Source of the DNA: Pseudomonas arsenicoxydans
Lineage (GTDB): Bacteria > Pseudomonadota > Gammaproteobacteria > Pseudomonadales > Pseudomonadaceae
Direction: 5' to 3'
Length of the DNA: 46,919 nt
NCBI RefSeq assembly: GCF_006438915.1
Contig: NZ_RCZE01000024.1
Span: forward strand, 1 to 46,919
Numbering within the stretch: the first letter of the stretch is position 1; every line of letters starts with the position of its first letter. The notes beneath the pieces are model-generated. The model saw nothing but the letters and a program-made list of their open reading frames with translations, ran no database searches and was not told the DNA's origin. Both the position numbers and the translations under genes were made by a program. Shown piece by piece: positions 15,393-24,942 of the stretch.

Positions 15393-15490
15393 TTGGTCGC
15401 CCCGGCAGGCAAAGGCATTGCCTCTGCATTCGATATGTGTATATATATGCGCATAACGTTGTGCATTTCTTTATAGGGAGTTGTAAATAA
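15393..15490. promoter_or_regulatory. Divergent control region of the virB operon
   Basis: Between the RHH gene and virB3 lie AGGCAA/TTGCCT (about 15408-15423) and ATGCGCATAACGTTGTGCAT, an imperfect palindrome near 15446-15465, in an AT-rich alternating stretch (TGTATATATATG). These are probable operators. Exact -10/-35 boxes could not be fixed. Confidence 0.5.
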
Positions 15491-15862
15491 ATGGGCGAGC
15501 ATAGAAACCCGGACCTAGAAAATAAAGCGGTATTTACATCCCGCTCTATGAAGTTCGGCATCCCCACGCGCGTTTTCGTTGCGATTGTGGTTGTGGTTGC
15601 CTTCAGCTCCTTCGTTTGCTGGTCATACCTTCCAAAGCTCATCGGGATCCCGGTCAGCATCGTTCTAGCCCTTGTGATCTTCATTCCGGCCTACCTCGCT
15701 CACAAGGTAGACCCGGACGCTTACGTCCTTTGGATCAGAAGCCTATGGGCGGATTCCCGCCTTACCACGCTCAGAAGCCATAAGCGTCCCATGCTCGTTC
15801 TCGTTCCCGGCCCTGGGGGCGAATACATCGCACAACCCACCTCAACAGGATCCACCCGATGA
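15491..15862 (+). CDS. virB3: VirB3-like T4SS inner-membrane protein
   Basis: This 123-aa protein has two adjacent membrane helices (about residues 27-50 and 53-72) and a basic C-terminal tail (RSLWADSRLTTLRSHKRP). Size, topology and position before the pilin and VirB4 genes fit VirB3, which associates with VirB4 at the base of the channel. Its stop overlaps the start of the next gene (ATGA). First gene of the virB operon. Confidence 0.75.
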   Translation: MGEHRNPDLENKAVFTSRSMKFGIPTRVFVAIVVVVAFSSFVCWSYLPKLIGIPVSIVLALVIFIPAYLAHKVDPDAYVLWIRSLWADSRLTTLRSHKRPMLVLVPGPGGEYIAQPTSTGSTR

Positions 15863-16176
15863 AAAACCGTTACTTGTCACTCCTGGCGCTGTTCGGCGCG
15901 GCCACTGCAAAAGCAGCGGATAACAACGTTGATATTGGCGCTGATAGCGACGGCCCGTTTCAGTTGGTCGGTGACCTACTGCAACAGGTAGTCGATTTCG
16001 GCGGGGGCCCTGCCGTTACCTTCGTCGTATTCATTTCAAGCGTAGCCGCTGTGGGCCTTTGGATGATGGTTCCGAAGGAAGCTTCTAAAGCCGTGGGTTG
16101 GTTTTTCCGCGTGTGCATCGGCGCAATCCTGATTCTGAACATCGCGCTTCTTATCACTTGGTGGAAAGGCATCTAA
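15859..16176 (+). CDS. virB2: VirB2-like pilin precursor
   Basis: 105 aa. A signal peptide (MKNRYLSLLALFGAATAKA, cleavage predicted after AKA), a short periplasmic stretch and two hydrophobic helices (about residues 50-70 and 80-100) give the standard layout of a T4SS major pilin, with a small GGGPAVTFVVFI segment at the first helix. It overlaps virB3 by 4 bases and stops 2 bases before virB4. In most virB operons virB2 precedes virB3; here the order is reversed. Confidence 0.75.
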   Translation: MKNRYLSLLALFGAATAKAADNNVDIGADSDGPFQLVGDLLQQVVDFGGGPAVTFVVFISSVAAVGLWMMVPKEASKAVGWFFRVCIGAILILNIALLITWWKGI

Positions 16177-16178
16177 AC

Positions 16179-18761
16179 ATGGCGAACCAGGGCAGTCCTA
16201 TCAACAAGGCGCTTTATCCAGCTGGTCTGTGGGATAACTTCATCCTGTCCCACGTAGGCACGCTGATAGGTGCGTTAGAGCTCTCTGGTGTCGATCCACA
16301 GGGCTACAGCGCAGCGGACCTTGCCAGCGCAACCACGGTGATGCGCAACCTTGTTCAATCGCAACACCCGGCCACGTCGTTGACCCAGTATTACTGGCAC
16401 TACGAGGGGGCCAAGGTCGCGCTCAAGGAAAGGTCCAACCCGCGTAGCCGCATGCTTTCTGAGCGCCGCGAGCAGTTTTTGAACGAAAGCAGAACCCTTT
16501 GCACCAGTCGCCTGTTTTGGATGCTGGATGTTCCTACAGAGGCGAATCTGAATAAGCTCATGTCTGCCTCGGCGCTCAAGATGATTTTTTCTGCGCCTTT
16601 CGAGCCATCTGCACGCGCAGCACTCAAAGCGCGCATCAGTCACTGGGGATCTTGGCTAGTAGAGCGGAGCGAGCTGCGTCGTCAGGTCGATCTATTGGAA
16701 AGCGCGCTGGACGATTTGAACGTTCGGTTGCAGGTCATTTCCCCTACAAACAAGGTCCAATCTCCTGAACAGCTTTGGGCGCTGTGCAGAGCAGCGGTCA
16801 ACCTTCGACCGGAGTACCTGGACACCGCACAGACCGAAGCAATCCCATCTGATGATTGGGACCGTCTACTAGCAGACGGCGACATTAGCGCGGTCAATAT
16901 TGACGGCGTGGACATGCTGAAAATAGAGGGGCCTGAGCCCGTCTATGCACGTATCGCGTCCGTGATTGGCTACGGTGCCAGACAGACCCCTTACGGCATG
17001 TGGGGTGCTGGTGAAACAAGCCCAATCATGCAGAAGGGCAACTACCTAGTAGTCGCTCGCGCTCGGCCTATGTCGTCGCTGGACAAAGGCATGATGCTCA
17101 AGGGCAAGTCCGATGAGCTATCACGCAGCCAGATCAAAATCACCCAATTGCTGAAGGGTGAGGACGTGACCGGCGAGATTGAAAAGAAGATCAATGACAG
17201 CCCGATTCTGAAGAAAAAGCTGATGGAGCTTGAGGACGCGGCCAACTCCCCGGATCGGTCCTACTACTACCATTCGCATGTCATCGTTTTCGAGAAGGAT
17301 GCAACGAAGCTCAAAGCGGCTTGCCGCCAGATGCACACGGCCCTGACTCAAAGTGATTTCAATGTGGTGTGGGAGTCGGTTGGAATGGCCGACCTGTTTC
17401 CTATGTTGCTCCCGGCTTATCCGAAGCGCTGTTTCCGTAGCGTCGAGTTCACATCCTCCCAGGTAGGTGCTTGCTCGCTGGGTTTCAGAGCCCACAACGG
17501 TATTCCGACTTGGGGCGACCATCAGGAAGAAGCCGTATACATCTTGGAGAACGAGGACGGAACACCGTTTTACTACAGCCCATATATCGGTGATAAGGCG
17601 CTGACTCTGGCCGTTGGCCCGAGCCGTTCGGGCAAGTCGTTTACAAAGAACATCATTGCAGGCCACTTCCTGAAATTCGGTTCTACAACGGCGGCGGATC
17701 CTCATAGCGTGACCGCTGCGCTGGCGTCCCTGTACCACTCTGTTGATGTTGATCCAGGTACAGAAGGCGTTGCCAAATTTTTTGGTGATGAAGGTGGGAT
17801 TTTCCGAATCGAGGATCCTGCAACAGATCGTGGTTTCAGCCTGTTTTGCAGCTCGCGTGGGCAAAACGACAGTGATTTCGTACACCACGCGCTTTCGCAA
17901 ATTCGCATCATGCTCAGCCTGAACGACAGTAAAGAACTTCAGATGTTGTTGCCGCACGAACAGATTGAACTTGACGCTGCGATTGTGTCGGTCCAGTCGG
18001 ACGATATGCCGGTGAACCTGAAAACCATGTCCACTTTGTACGACATGGTAGGCGAATCCCTAAAGCTGAAGCTTCAGCGTTGGGTTAGAAAAACCAGCGG
18101 CATGTATGAAAACCTTTTCGACAACGTTGAAGACGGTATCGGCAACCTGACCAAGCGTATCGCCGTTTACAACTTGGCCGGAGTAAAGGACAAGCCCGCG
18201 CTTGCCCAGTTGGTCACGAACGAGATTTTCTTTCGTGTATCGCGACTATTTGAGGACCGCGCTTATCGCAGCGTTCCTAAAATGATGTCGATTGACGAGG
18301 CTCAATACTTCTTCAGTATCCCTGGCGCTGTCGAACTCGCCGTTGCAAAAGCACGGACATGGTTCAAGCACAACGGCGGCATGGAATTCTGGACCCAGGA
18401 TGTTGACCACTTTGGCAACATTCCAGGTTGGAACACTTTGCGTTCATCCGCTTCAACATGGTTGTTCATGGCAGACCAAGCTATGAACAAAGAATCCTAT
18501 CAGCGGGTTTTCCCGGACCTTACAGACGGGGAGTGTGCCGCTATCGCACGCCTGAAGCCCCGTCAGCAGTTCTACATAATTCAACGCGAGGCAGGAATCT
18601 CCAAAGTGGTAAACGTGTTTACCGCGCCGGAAGAATACGTGTTGGCTACCAGTCGCCCAAGTGAGGCCATCATTGTTCGTGAAATGCTTGATCGTTATTC
18701 AGATATTGATGAAGCAACCTCTGAAATGGTTAAGCGCATATTCCCAAAGAAAGGAAACTAG
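16179..18761 (+). CDS. virB4: VirB4-like ATPase
   Basis: 860 aa from ATG 16179, which follows the virB2 stop by 2 bases. The C-terminal ATPase has Walker A VGPSRSGKSFTKN near residue 486 and Walker B MMSIDEAQYFFS near residue 705, then the WTQD/arginine-finger region. The long N-terminal half matches the VirB4/TrbE/CagE family. It is the central ATPase for assembly and substrate transport at the inner membrane, and the most conserved gene of a T4SS. Nothing looks broken. Confidence 0.93.
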   Translation: MANQGSPINKALYPAGLWDNFILSHVGTLIGALELSGVDPQGYSAADLASATTVMRNLVQSQHPATSLTQYYWHYEGAKVALKERSNPRSRMLSERREQFLNESRTLCTSRLFWMLDVPTEANLNKLMSASALKMIFSAPFEPSARAALKARISHWGSWLVERSELRRQVDLLESALDDLNVRLQVISPTNKVQSPEQLWALCRAAVNLRPEYLDTAQTEAIPSDDWDRLLADGDISAVNIDGVDMLKIEGPEPVYARIASVIGYGARQTPYGMWGAGETSPIMQKGNYLVVARARPMSSLDKGMMLKGKSDELSRSQIKITQLLKGEDVTGEIEKKINDSPILKKKLMELEDAANSPDRSYYYHSHVIVFEKDATKLKAACRQMHTALTQSDFNVVWESVGMADLFPMLLPAYPKRCFRSVEFTSSQVGACSLGFRAHNGIPTWGDHQEEAVYILENEDGTPFYYSPYIGDKALTLAVGPSRSGKSFTKNIIAGHFLKFGSTTAADPHSVTAALASLYHSVDVDPGTEGVAKFFGDEGGIFRIEDPATDRGFSLFCSSRGQNDSDFVHHALSQIRIMLSLNDSKELQMLLPHEQIELDAAIVSVQSDDMPVNLKTMSTLYDMVGESLKLKLQRWVRKTSGMYENLFDNVEDGIGNLTKRIAVYNLAGVKDKPALAQLVTNEIFFRVSRLFEDRAYRSVPKMMSIDEAQYFFSIPGAVELAVAKARTWFKHNGGMEFWTQDVDHFGNIPGWNTLRSSASTWLFMADQAMNKESYQRVFPDLTDGECAAIARLKPRQQFYIIQREAGISKVVNVFTAPEEYVLATSRPSEAIIVREMLDRYSDIDEATSEMVKRIFPKKGN

Positions 18762-18765
18762 GAAA

Positions 18766-19629
18766 ATGAAGCCAACTATGAAGTTTCGTTTAAAAAAATT
18801 GTGCGCTGCCATTGTCATTGCAGTTACTGCAATGGGGCCAGCATATGCACCCGCGAGCGGGTTTCCCGTGGTCGATATCGCGTCTATTGCCCAGGCGGTA
18901 GCTGATTACTCCAACCAGCTGTTGCAGTACACAGAGCAGATGCAGCAAACAATCCTTGAGCAGAGTCAGCTGGCCCAGCTTATTGCAACGTATGAACAAA
19001 CCATGACCAGTTACTACCACATGCTTTCACAAATGCAGGGGTTGCAGCGTTTGATAAGTAAACGCGACTACATGGCGATCATGAGTAAGTTTTCAAACGT
19101 CGTTGATATGTACCCTGGTAACACGCCAAATTTCCAGTCCAAGGAATGGATTGCCAAAGGTAAAGACCTTTCCAGGATGTATAACCGGGTAGCAGATGCC
19201 CGCGACCTGGAAACCGCAATCAGGGCAATTCCTTTTGATGGCAAGTCCGCAGAACTTCAGGAAACGGCAGCCGCGCAAGCTAATACGATGGATCAAATGG
19301 CAGTGGGGCAGAGCCTGTTTTCTGAATCGATGAATGACGAACTCCTTACAAACGTAGAGCGTGCAGGAGAAGTAGCCGATAAACGTAGATCGTTAGGCCC
19401 TGAAGATCATTTGGCGACATTGCAACTGATGGCAGAGCAAAACGAACTGACTATTGAGTCGGATCAACAAGCTAACGCTATTGCCAACGCTCAGCTCCAA
19501 TACTCGAACCAACTGCCCGCGCACTTTTTTGCGCGGCAGAATCTAGCGCGTCAAGCAACATTGGAGTCAACCAAGGAACAACTCAGCACTGAGATTGTTA
19601 TTGATAACTCCAAGCTATCTGATTACTAA
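18766..19629 (+). CDS. virB5: VirB5/TrbJ-like secreted minor pilus protein
   Basis: 287 aa from ATG 18766 behind AGGAAA; an ATG four codons on is possible. There is a signal peptide (KKLCAAIVIAVTAMGPAYA), then the TrbJ-like start GFPVVDIASIAQAVADY followed by a long Gln-rich coiled coil (QLLQYTEQMQQTILEQSQLA). VirB5/TrbJ proteins sit at the pilus tip and aid recipient contact. It lies 4 bases after virB4 and 12 before the next gene. Confidence 0.82.
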   Translation: MKPTMKFRLKKLCAAIVIAVTAMGPAYAPASGFPVVDIASIAQAVADYSNQLLQYTEQMQQTILEQSQLAQLIATYEQTMTSYYHMLSQMQGLQRLISKRDYMAIMSKFSNVVDMYPGNTPNFQSKEWIAKGKDLSRMYNRVADARDLETAIRAIPFDGKSAELQETAAAQANTMDQMAVGQSLFSESMNDELLTNVERAGEVADKRRSLGPEDHLATLQLMAEQNELTIESDQQANAIANAQLQYSNQLPAHFFARQNLARQATLESTKEQLSTEIVIDNSKLSDY

Positions 19630-19641
19630 GGAGTAAATTCT

Positions 19642-20130
19642 ATGAAAAATGTAATTGTTCTGGTGTTGGCTCTAATGTCGAGTGCCGCCTTCGCGGCGTC
19701 GGACGTTGCCCACCTTCAACAAATGCAAGAGGCTACCAAAGCTTGTAAAGCTAAGGGCTTTAAAACTGTGGGGGAACAGGAAGATTGTGTTCATGCCGCT
19801 TATGTGAAGATCAAAAGCGGTGTGCCGGACCGTGGCGCTTTGTACGCTGAAAAGAACTACAAAGGTTTGAGCAAAGCACAAGCCGAAGGGAAGTTGATTT
19901 CTCTGCAAAAAGAGTACGACAAAGCGCCGAAGGGAACGTATTTCAAAGCCAGCAAAAAAGCCGGTGAAGTAGATCGAATTAGCATCATGAACGAAGGCTG
20001 GTGGATTCAGAAAAACATTCTTGGCGCTCGCCAAACCCAGGGCGATCCATGGTTCATGGAGTGCAAGGACGGCGCTCACTCGTTGAACACTGTCAACCGC
20101 TGCCCGCTCGGAAAAGGAGGCGCTAAGTAA
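19642..20130 (+). CDS. Exported T4SS-operon protein, 162 aa
   Basis: Signal peptide MKNVIVLVLALMSSAAFA, then a Lys-rich mature protein with four Cys in two pairs (near CKAKGF...EDC and MECKDG...NRC), suggesting disulfides in the periplasm. Unlike VirB7 or Eex it has no lipobox. Its TAA overlaps the virB6 ATG (TAATG), so production is coupled to VirB6. I do not recognise the family; an exclusion or periplasmic channel-associated role would fit the position, which is inference only. Confidence 0.75.
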   Translation: MKNVIVLVLALMSSAAFAASDVAHLQQMQEATKACKAKGFKTVGEQEDCVHAAYVKIKSGVPDRGALYAEKNYKGLSKAQAEGKLISLQKEYDKAPKGTYFKASKKAGEVDRISIMNEGWWIQKNILGARQTQGDPWFMECKDGAHSLNTVNRCPLGKGGAK

Positions 20131-21323
20131 TGTCAGCCGTCCTGATAACCGTTCTAATGGGCTTGGGCACGTTGTTTTCACTCGGCGGCCTCCTGGTGCT
20201 GCACCTGCATCGCAAACAACGTCGCCTGCAAGCTTTGGAGCTTCAGGACGCACCCGCTCAACAGTACACCTACGATCCGGCGACAAACCTTTACACCCTG
20301 ATCGACGCTCAGCCAAAGGCGCACGTCTACAAGGTGGGGCTTTTAAGCGATAAGAAGCGCCAGGTTATCGCCCTTGCCCTGGGCATGTTCGCAGTATTCC
20401 TGTCGCCGTTGCTGCTTATGCCACCGGCAGAAGCGGCCCTGTCGGACTCCATGCGCAACGTATTCAGTGGCGAGCTGAAAACGTTCGTTACCGGAATTAT
20501 GAGTGGCTCTGACAATCCGGTATCTAATTTTGCCTGGATGATCTTTGCAGCGTTCTCTTTCATCTTGTTTGTCATAGAGGTTATTAAGTTTATTTGGCAA
20601 GGGAACCAAACCGAATCCCATATGATTGCGCTATGTATGTTTTTCATAACCTTCATGATTATGGGTTCTTACGACGGTTTCACCTCGGGCATTTGGGGTA
20701 TCGCAGTCGGTATATCCGATGGATACCAAGAACAATTAGTTGGCAACACTGATAACTTTTTTCTTTCTCAATGGATGCACAAGACCTTTGCAGCAGTGGT
20801 TGTCGAAGACTTGAGCATGTGGGACTCGTTGAAGCTACTCAGTTATATGACTATGTGGACGGCTGCCGGTGTTCTTCTGGATGCGGTTGCATATCTTGCC
20901 GCAATGTGGGCAGACTTTGGTTACGCAGTTGGTAAAGTTGTCGGGTTTGTTTTTATTCCGTGCTTGCTGTTGCCTGCTACTAGGAATCTGTTTGACGGAT
21001 GGTTCAAATTCTTCACCGGCTTCGGTTTCTTGCTCATCGTACTAAAAGCCACAATGGTTGTAGCCGCCATTGCCGTTAAAGCAATTGTGGGTACGCTGGG
21101 CGTTAAGTACGCAGGAGCGGGCTTTGCTGGCGAGCCGACAGCCGTAACTATCGGTGTCAATGAACTTTATAAGTTGGCCGACGCAGCCGCAATGCTATTT
21201 ATCGCTGCACTCTTTGTTCTGTCATCGTTTGCATTTGCCTCTGCGCTTGCTGGTGGTCTTGGGAACATTAGTGGCGGGCTGGGTACGGCGGCCGGTCTGG
21301 CAGTTAAGAAAGTTCTTAAATAA
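20130..21323 (+). CDS. virB6: VirB6/TrbL-like polytopic membrane protein
   Basis: 397 aa with hydrophobic helices near residues 5-22, 83-103, 137-157, 165-185, 245-270, 275-290, 300-330 and 350-375. The C-terminal part is Gly/Ala-rich (ALAGGLGNISGGLGTAAGLA), as in TrbL/VirB6 proteins, which form the inner-membrane channel. It lies between virB5 and virB8 and is translationally coupled to the exported protein before it. The N-terminal helix and basic stretch (HRKQRRLQAL) before the main membrane block are an extension I cannot explain. Confidence 0.85.
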   Translation: MSAVLITVLMGLGTLFSLGGLLVLHLHRKQRRLQALELQDAPAQQYTYDPATNLYTLIDAQPKAHVYKVGLLSDKKRQVIALALGMFAVFLSPLLLMPPAEAALSDSMRNVFSGELKTFVTGIMSGSDNPVSNFAWMIFAAFSFILFVIEVIKFIWQGNQTESHMIALCMFFITFMIMGSYDGFTSGIWGIAVGISDGYQEQLVGNTDNFFLSQWMHKTFAAVVVEDLSMWDSLKLLSYMTMWTAAGVLLDAVAYLAAMWADFGYAVGKVVGFVFIPCLLLPATRNLFDGWFKFFTGFGFLLIVLKATMVVAAIAVKAIVGTLGVKYAGAGFAGEPTAVTIGVNELYKLADAAAMLFIAALFVLSSFAFASALAGGLGNISGGLGTAAGLAVKKVLK

Positions 21324-21334
21324 CGGGGTGTTTT

Positions 21335-22108
21335 ATGTCTGTCGTAATGGATGAAGCTGCACAAAAACGAGCTGACAGTAACAGTAAGCTCCCTGCTGAA
21401 AAAGCCGCTTGGCGCGTTCTGAACAATAAGTTGTGGATTTTTGCAATATTCCTGCTGCTGGTATGTGTATTCCAAAACTGGAACAACCGTCAGGCATTCA
21501 AGGAAGCGATGCACACAAAAGAACTGGTGTGGATCAAGATGGGACCGGACGGCAGCGCAACGGTCGATGAATTCACCCCAGGCGATAAACCGATTTTTTA
21601 CCGGGCTTCGGTGGACGGCGTTTTAGAGAAGTACCTGACCGCCCGTTACGGGGTACAGCCTGAGACGATCAGGAAGGATTATGGCGTTGCAGGCGTGTTT
21701 ATGTCTGAGCCTATGTACACAGAGTTCCTTAGCACTCAACCAGGGGGCTTTAACGCTTTGCAAAGGGCTGTTGATGTTCAGGCCAATACCAATAGCGTTC
21801 CGCGTGTAGAAGTGAAGTGGGGTTTCCCTGACCACTACGACAGCGTGCCGGGTGTATTTGGGAAACAGAAGGGCGAAGTCTTCCGTTCAAACATCTATTT
21901 CACCACTACGACCAAAAGTCCAAGCGGACTTGTTATGAAAGATGGCGTTAAGAAAATGATTTGGCGCGGCCAATGGCGTTTGCTTCCAAAAGAAGCATTG
22001 GAAAAGAAATCTACGGCGTGGTTGCGAGCGAACCCAATCGGATTAGAGATTATCCAGGCTGATGTTATTGAAGACCCAGCCGGATACAAAAGTGAAGAGG
22101 CTAAATGA
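21335..22108 (+). CDS. virB8: VirB8-like inner-membrane assembly factor
   Basis: 257 aa: a short cytoplasmic N-terminus, one membrane helix (LWIFAIFLLLVCVFQNW, about residues 34-50) and a periplasmic domain, the bitopic layout of VirB8, which nucleates the channel by contacting VirB9 and VirB10. The periplasmic part is divergent (IYFTTTTKSPSGLVM), so family assignment rests mainly on topology and on the virB6-virB8-virB9-virB10 gene order. It overlaps virB9 by ATGA. Confidence 0.78.
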   Translation: MSVVMDEAAQKRADSNSKLPAEKAAWRVLNNKLWIFAIFLLLVCVFQNWNNRQAFKEAMHTKELVWIKMGPDGSATVDEFTPGDKPIFYRASVDGVLEKYLTARYGVQPETIRKDYGVAGVFMSEPMYTEFLSTQPGGFNALQRAVDVQANTNSVPRVEVKWGFPDHYDSVPGVFGKQKGEVFRSNIYFTTTTKSPSGLVMKDGVKKMIWRGQWRLLPKEALEKKSTAWLRANPIGLEIIQADVIEDPAGYKSEEAK

Positions 22109-22956
22109 CCATGAACAACATTATTTCCAAAGCCGCAGTCGGCGCAATGCTCTTTGCTGGTGCTGTATCCGTGCAGGCGGCAAGCTGCCGTGTCATCCAC
22201 TGGAAACCAGATGCAGTTTTAACAATCAACAGCGCGTTGTATCTCGGCACGCGAGTTGAATTGCCTGCTGACAATTTGATTCCTCCAGTTTCCAGTTCAG
22301 AGCTTTGGAATGCTGAAGGTGCAGCGAACCAGGTCATGATTAAGCCCAACAGCGACACGGAGCAGGGCAAGTCAGGGATCATCCGTATGTGGACCACAGA
22401 CGGCAGTTCCTACGACGTTGTAGCAAACCGCGTTGGTTCATCCGCGCAAAATGACGTATGCGTGAAGATCGTTGCCGATGGCATGTTCTTCACCCCTGGA
22501 GCGCGTGAAGCGCTCAACGGTCAGTCTTCAAACATTGCGCGGGGCGCGGCGGCATCCGGTCAACAGGTACAGGTTCTGCAACAGCAACTCGCCAAGCAGC
22601 GACTTGAAGCCAAGGCCCAATCGGATAAGGCCGTATACGAAGCGCTGCGCCGCTTTCGTTATCACGTGTACACCGGCTACACCTGGAATCAAGGTAAGGG
22701 CTTTGAAGCTGAAGGCTTAGTCACTGACGTTTACGACGATGGCCGGTTTACTTACATCCGTCTCGATAAGCCTAATCGCGGCCTAATGTCGGTTGAAACT
22801 GTCGTCGGGGGAAAAACAGCAGTTGTTCCAACCAAGTACGACGACTCTTATGGCATGTATGTTGTTTCGGGAATCTATCCAAGCTTTAAGTTGAAGATGG
22901 ATGAATCTGAAATGAGCATTTCGCGCAATAACAATAAAACTCTTGGCGAGTTTTAA
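22105..22956 (+). CDS. virB9: VirB9-like outer-membrane core protein
   Basis: 283 aa from the ATG overlapping virB8. Signal peptide (KAAVGAMLFAGAVSVQA). The C-terminal domain has the VirB9/TrbG signature style: FRYHVYTGYTWNQGKGF, VYDDGRFTYIRLDKPNRGLM, and closing beta strands. VirB9 forms the outer-membrane core ring with VirB10 and VirB7. Preceded by virB8 and followed by virB10 after 9 bases. Confidence 0.87.
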   Translation: MTMNNIISKAAVGAMLFAGAVSVQAASCRVIHWKPDAVLTINSALYLGTRVELPADNLIPPVSSSELWNAEGAANQVMIKPNSDTEQGKSGIIRMWTTDGSSYDVVANRVGSSAQNDVCVKIVADGMFFTPGAREALNGQSSNIARGAAASGQQVQVLQQQLAKQRLEAKAQSDKAVYEALRRFRYHVYTGYTWNQGKGFEAEGLVTDVYDDGRFTYIRLDKPNRGLMSVETVVGGKTAVVPTKYDDSYGMYVVSGIYPSFKLKMDESEMSISRNNNKTLGEF

Positions 22957-22965
22957 GGGGGGGCT

Positions 22966-24402
22966 ATGACTGAAGAATCCTCACCTCGCATTGACGAACG
23001 GCCCTCGACCCACAAGAAGAAAATGCAGGCTTATTTAATGGCTGCGCTGGGTGTTGTGTTCTTCGTCCTTCTGTTCATGGTCGTCTGGAATGTTTATTCC
23101 AAGATGCAAGAACGCAAAGCACCGCCGAAGGAAGCAGAAGCAACACCGTTGGCTGCGCCACCTACCGCTGACCGGCAAACTCAGTTTGACGCGCTGGCCC
23201 AAAACCGTACTGCCCGCCCAACTACCCAGGGCGAGGCAGGCAGCACGAATGAGCGTTTCGACAAGATCAGCGAAGGCATGACCCCTGCGCAGCGCCGTAG
23301 CGCTGCATCGGGTCGGGGTGCGCAAGCCGTTGAGCCAGAGGAATCAGTCGAGTCGAAAGAAGTTCGTCAGTGGAAGTCCCGCGAGGAGCTGAGAGCGCTG
23401 AAAGCCGCCAATAAAGATTGGGGTTTGCCTAAGGCCACAAAAACAGGGCAGGGCGCTTTGAGCATGACTCCAGGCTCTCCAGGATCGCGTAGCGACGTGC
23501 AAGCAGCCCCGGCCAACATGAACGATCAGATTGCACATTTGAACCGGCCACTGAACGAAAACGCTAGCCTTGATGAGCGCCGGGCCGAAGTGAAACGCCG
23601 GATTGCTGAAGCACAGCAGCTTCGTTTGTCGCTGCAACAGAATGGTGCTGCTGGACTGCCGGAGGCTGCTGGGCGACCTGGGGCCACTTCGTCGGCTCCA
23701 GGCTTAGCACCGCCGATGCTTAGCCCGCAAATGGCCCCTGCGGCCCCACAGCGCGCTCAAGCCCCGGCAAATGTTGTTGGCTACCCGAAGAAGAACCAAT
23801 ACGACGCGGATACCGCTGGAAAAATCAAAGTGCCGCCAGGAACAGAGATCCTTACTACCTTGATGAAAAAAGGTATTTCGGATTACCCAGGTACATCTTT
23901 GAAAGCTATCGCCAATCGTGATGTTTACGACACTACTCGCCAGTTCGTAATTATTCCGAAAGGCACAGAATTCAATATCAAAATGGTCAGGACGCGGAAC
24001 GTCAACGAAGCTATTTCTAATCGTGTCGGATTCTTGGTTAAAGAGGCTGTATTGCCTAACGGCAACTCCATTGACTTTTCCACCGCCGCAGTTGCGGATA
24101 GGGAAGGGGTGGGAGCCATTGAAGACCAAACCGACTATCACTTAGTGGCGCAGTTCCTGGGCGTTGCGGCTTACGCATTGATTGGCTCGCAAACCAGTCG
24201 CTCGGGCACTGGTGAAGATGAAGGTAGTTACGCTGGCGATGTTGGTGAAAACTCAAGAAGTCAATTTGCGCCATTGGCAGAGAAATATCTGAACATTGTG
24301 CCGACGCAAACCATTCGACCTGGGCAGAGTTTCCAAATTGTCACCGAACAAGAAATGTTTATCGAACCTTGGAGCGATCTTTATGCGAAATATGTTGATT
24401 AA
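22966..24402 (+). CDS. virB10: VirB10-like core protein
   Basis: 478 aa: a cytoplasmic N-terminus, one membrane helix (YLMAALGVVFFVLLFMVVWNV, about 24-44), a long Pro/Ala/Gln-rich periplasmic linker (to about 275), and the TrbI/VirB10 C-terminal domain (IKVPPGTEILTTLMKKGI; the antenna-like region near GVGAIEDQTDYHLVAQFLG; LNIVPTQTIRPGQSFQIV). It spans both membranes and signals ATP use to the outer gate. The start of the next gene lies inside its last 20 bases. Confidence 0.92.
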   Translation: MTEESSPRIDERPSTHKKKMQAYLMAALGVVFFVLLFMVVWNVYSKMQERKAPPKEAEATPLAAPPTADRQTQFDALAQNRTARPTTQGEAGSTNERFDKISEGMTPAQRRSAASGRGAQAVEPEESVESKEVRQWKSREELRALKAANKDWGLPKATKTGQGALSMTPGSPGSRSDVQAAPANMNDQIAHLNRPLNENASLDERRAEVKRRIAEAQQLRLSLQQNGAAGLPEAAGRPGATSSAPGLAPPMLSPQMAPAAPQRAQAPANVVGYPKKNQYDADTAGKIKVPPGTEILTTLMKKGISDYPGTSLKAIANRDVYDTTRQFVIIPKGTEFNIKMVRTRNVNEAISNRVGFLVKEAVLPNGNSIDFSTAAVADREGVGAIEDQTDYHLVAQFLGVAAYALIGSQTSRSGTGEDEGSYAGDVGENSRSQFAPLAEKYLNIVPTQTIRPGQSFQIVTEQEMFIEPWSDLYAKYVD

Positions 24403-24751
24403 AGCCATTTTGGTTGCGTTGATGCTGCCTGCTATCGCATTCGCCCAGGACGAGAAACCATATCCTCTCGACCCACTCGCAGTATGGGTTCGGACCGTTT
24501 ACCCCGAGGATGTTAATACAGTGGGTGAAGCAATCCGTTACTTGTTGGAGCCAACTGGATACCGCGTAGTTGTTGCATACCCTGCGCCGAGCGATGCAAT
24601 CACAATCGTTAACAGCCGTGTACCTGCAATTGCAAAGGTTCACCGGACAATGCCGGTTATGGATGCTTTGCAGCTGTTGATCGGCAACGACAATTGGATT
24701 GTGGTTGATCGTAACCACAAGCTGATTTCCTTTTCGGAGAAGAAATCGTGA
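24383..24751 (+). CDS. PilL-N/TcpQ-like periplasmic protein
   Basis: 122 aa from ATG 24383, overlapping virB10 by 20 bases. Signal peptide (MLIKAILVALMLPAIAFA). The mature region (NTVGEAIRYLLEPTGYRVVV ... VHRTMPVMDALQLLIGNDNW) follows the pattern of the PilL N-terminal/TcpQ domain found in ICE and plasmid pili systems, related in layout to secretin N-domains. It probably binds the outer-membrane core or peptidoglycan. Its presence in a VirB operon next to the lipoprotein suggests it is part of the VirB7 position. Confidence 0.75.
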   Translation: MRNMLIKAILVALMLPAIAFAQDEKPYPLDPLAVWVRTVYPEDVNTVGEAIRYLLEPTGYRVVVAYPAPSDAITIVNSRVPAIAKVHRTMPVMDALQLLIGNDNWIVVDRNHKLISFSEKKS

Positions 24752-24942
24752 AGCATTTAATCTTGTTGTTCGCAACGGTCGTGGTTGTTAGTGGGTGCAG
24801 CACTACGCATGTTTCAGGTACGGGTGAGTTTTTCAGCCTGAGCAGCCGTAATGTTGTTTATCGCGATTTGACTCGCCCTATTGCTGTCGATAACGAGCCG
24901 GAGCAAAAAAACTATGCCGTACTTCCAGCCCCGACTAAATAA
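24748..24942 (+). CDS. virB7: Small VirB7-like lipoprotein
   Basis: 64 aa starting with GTG that overlaps the previous stop (GTGA), with GGAG 9 bases upstream. The lipobox VVVSGCS places the lipidated Cys near residue 17. Size and operon fit VirB7, which anchors VirB9 to the outer membrane, though the gene is after rather than before virB8-10. The last 29 bases overlap the transglycosylase gene. Confidence 0.72.
   Translation: MKHLILLFATVVVVSGCSTTHVSGTGEFFSLSSRNVVYRDLTRPIAVDNEPEQKNYAVLPAPTK

Noticed and set aside
16098..16178. N-terminal extension of VirB4 from 16098
   Set aside because: It would lie inside virB2; the ATG at 16179 follows the virB2 stop by 2 bases and gives the normal family start.
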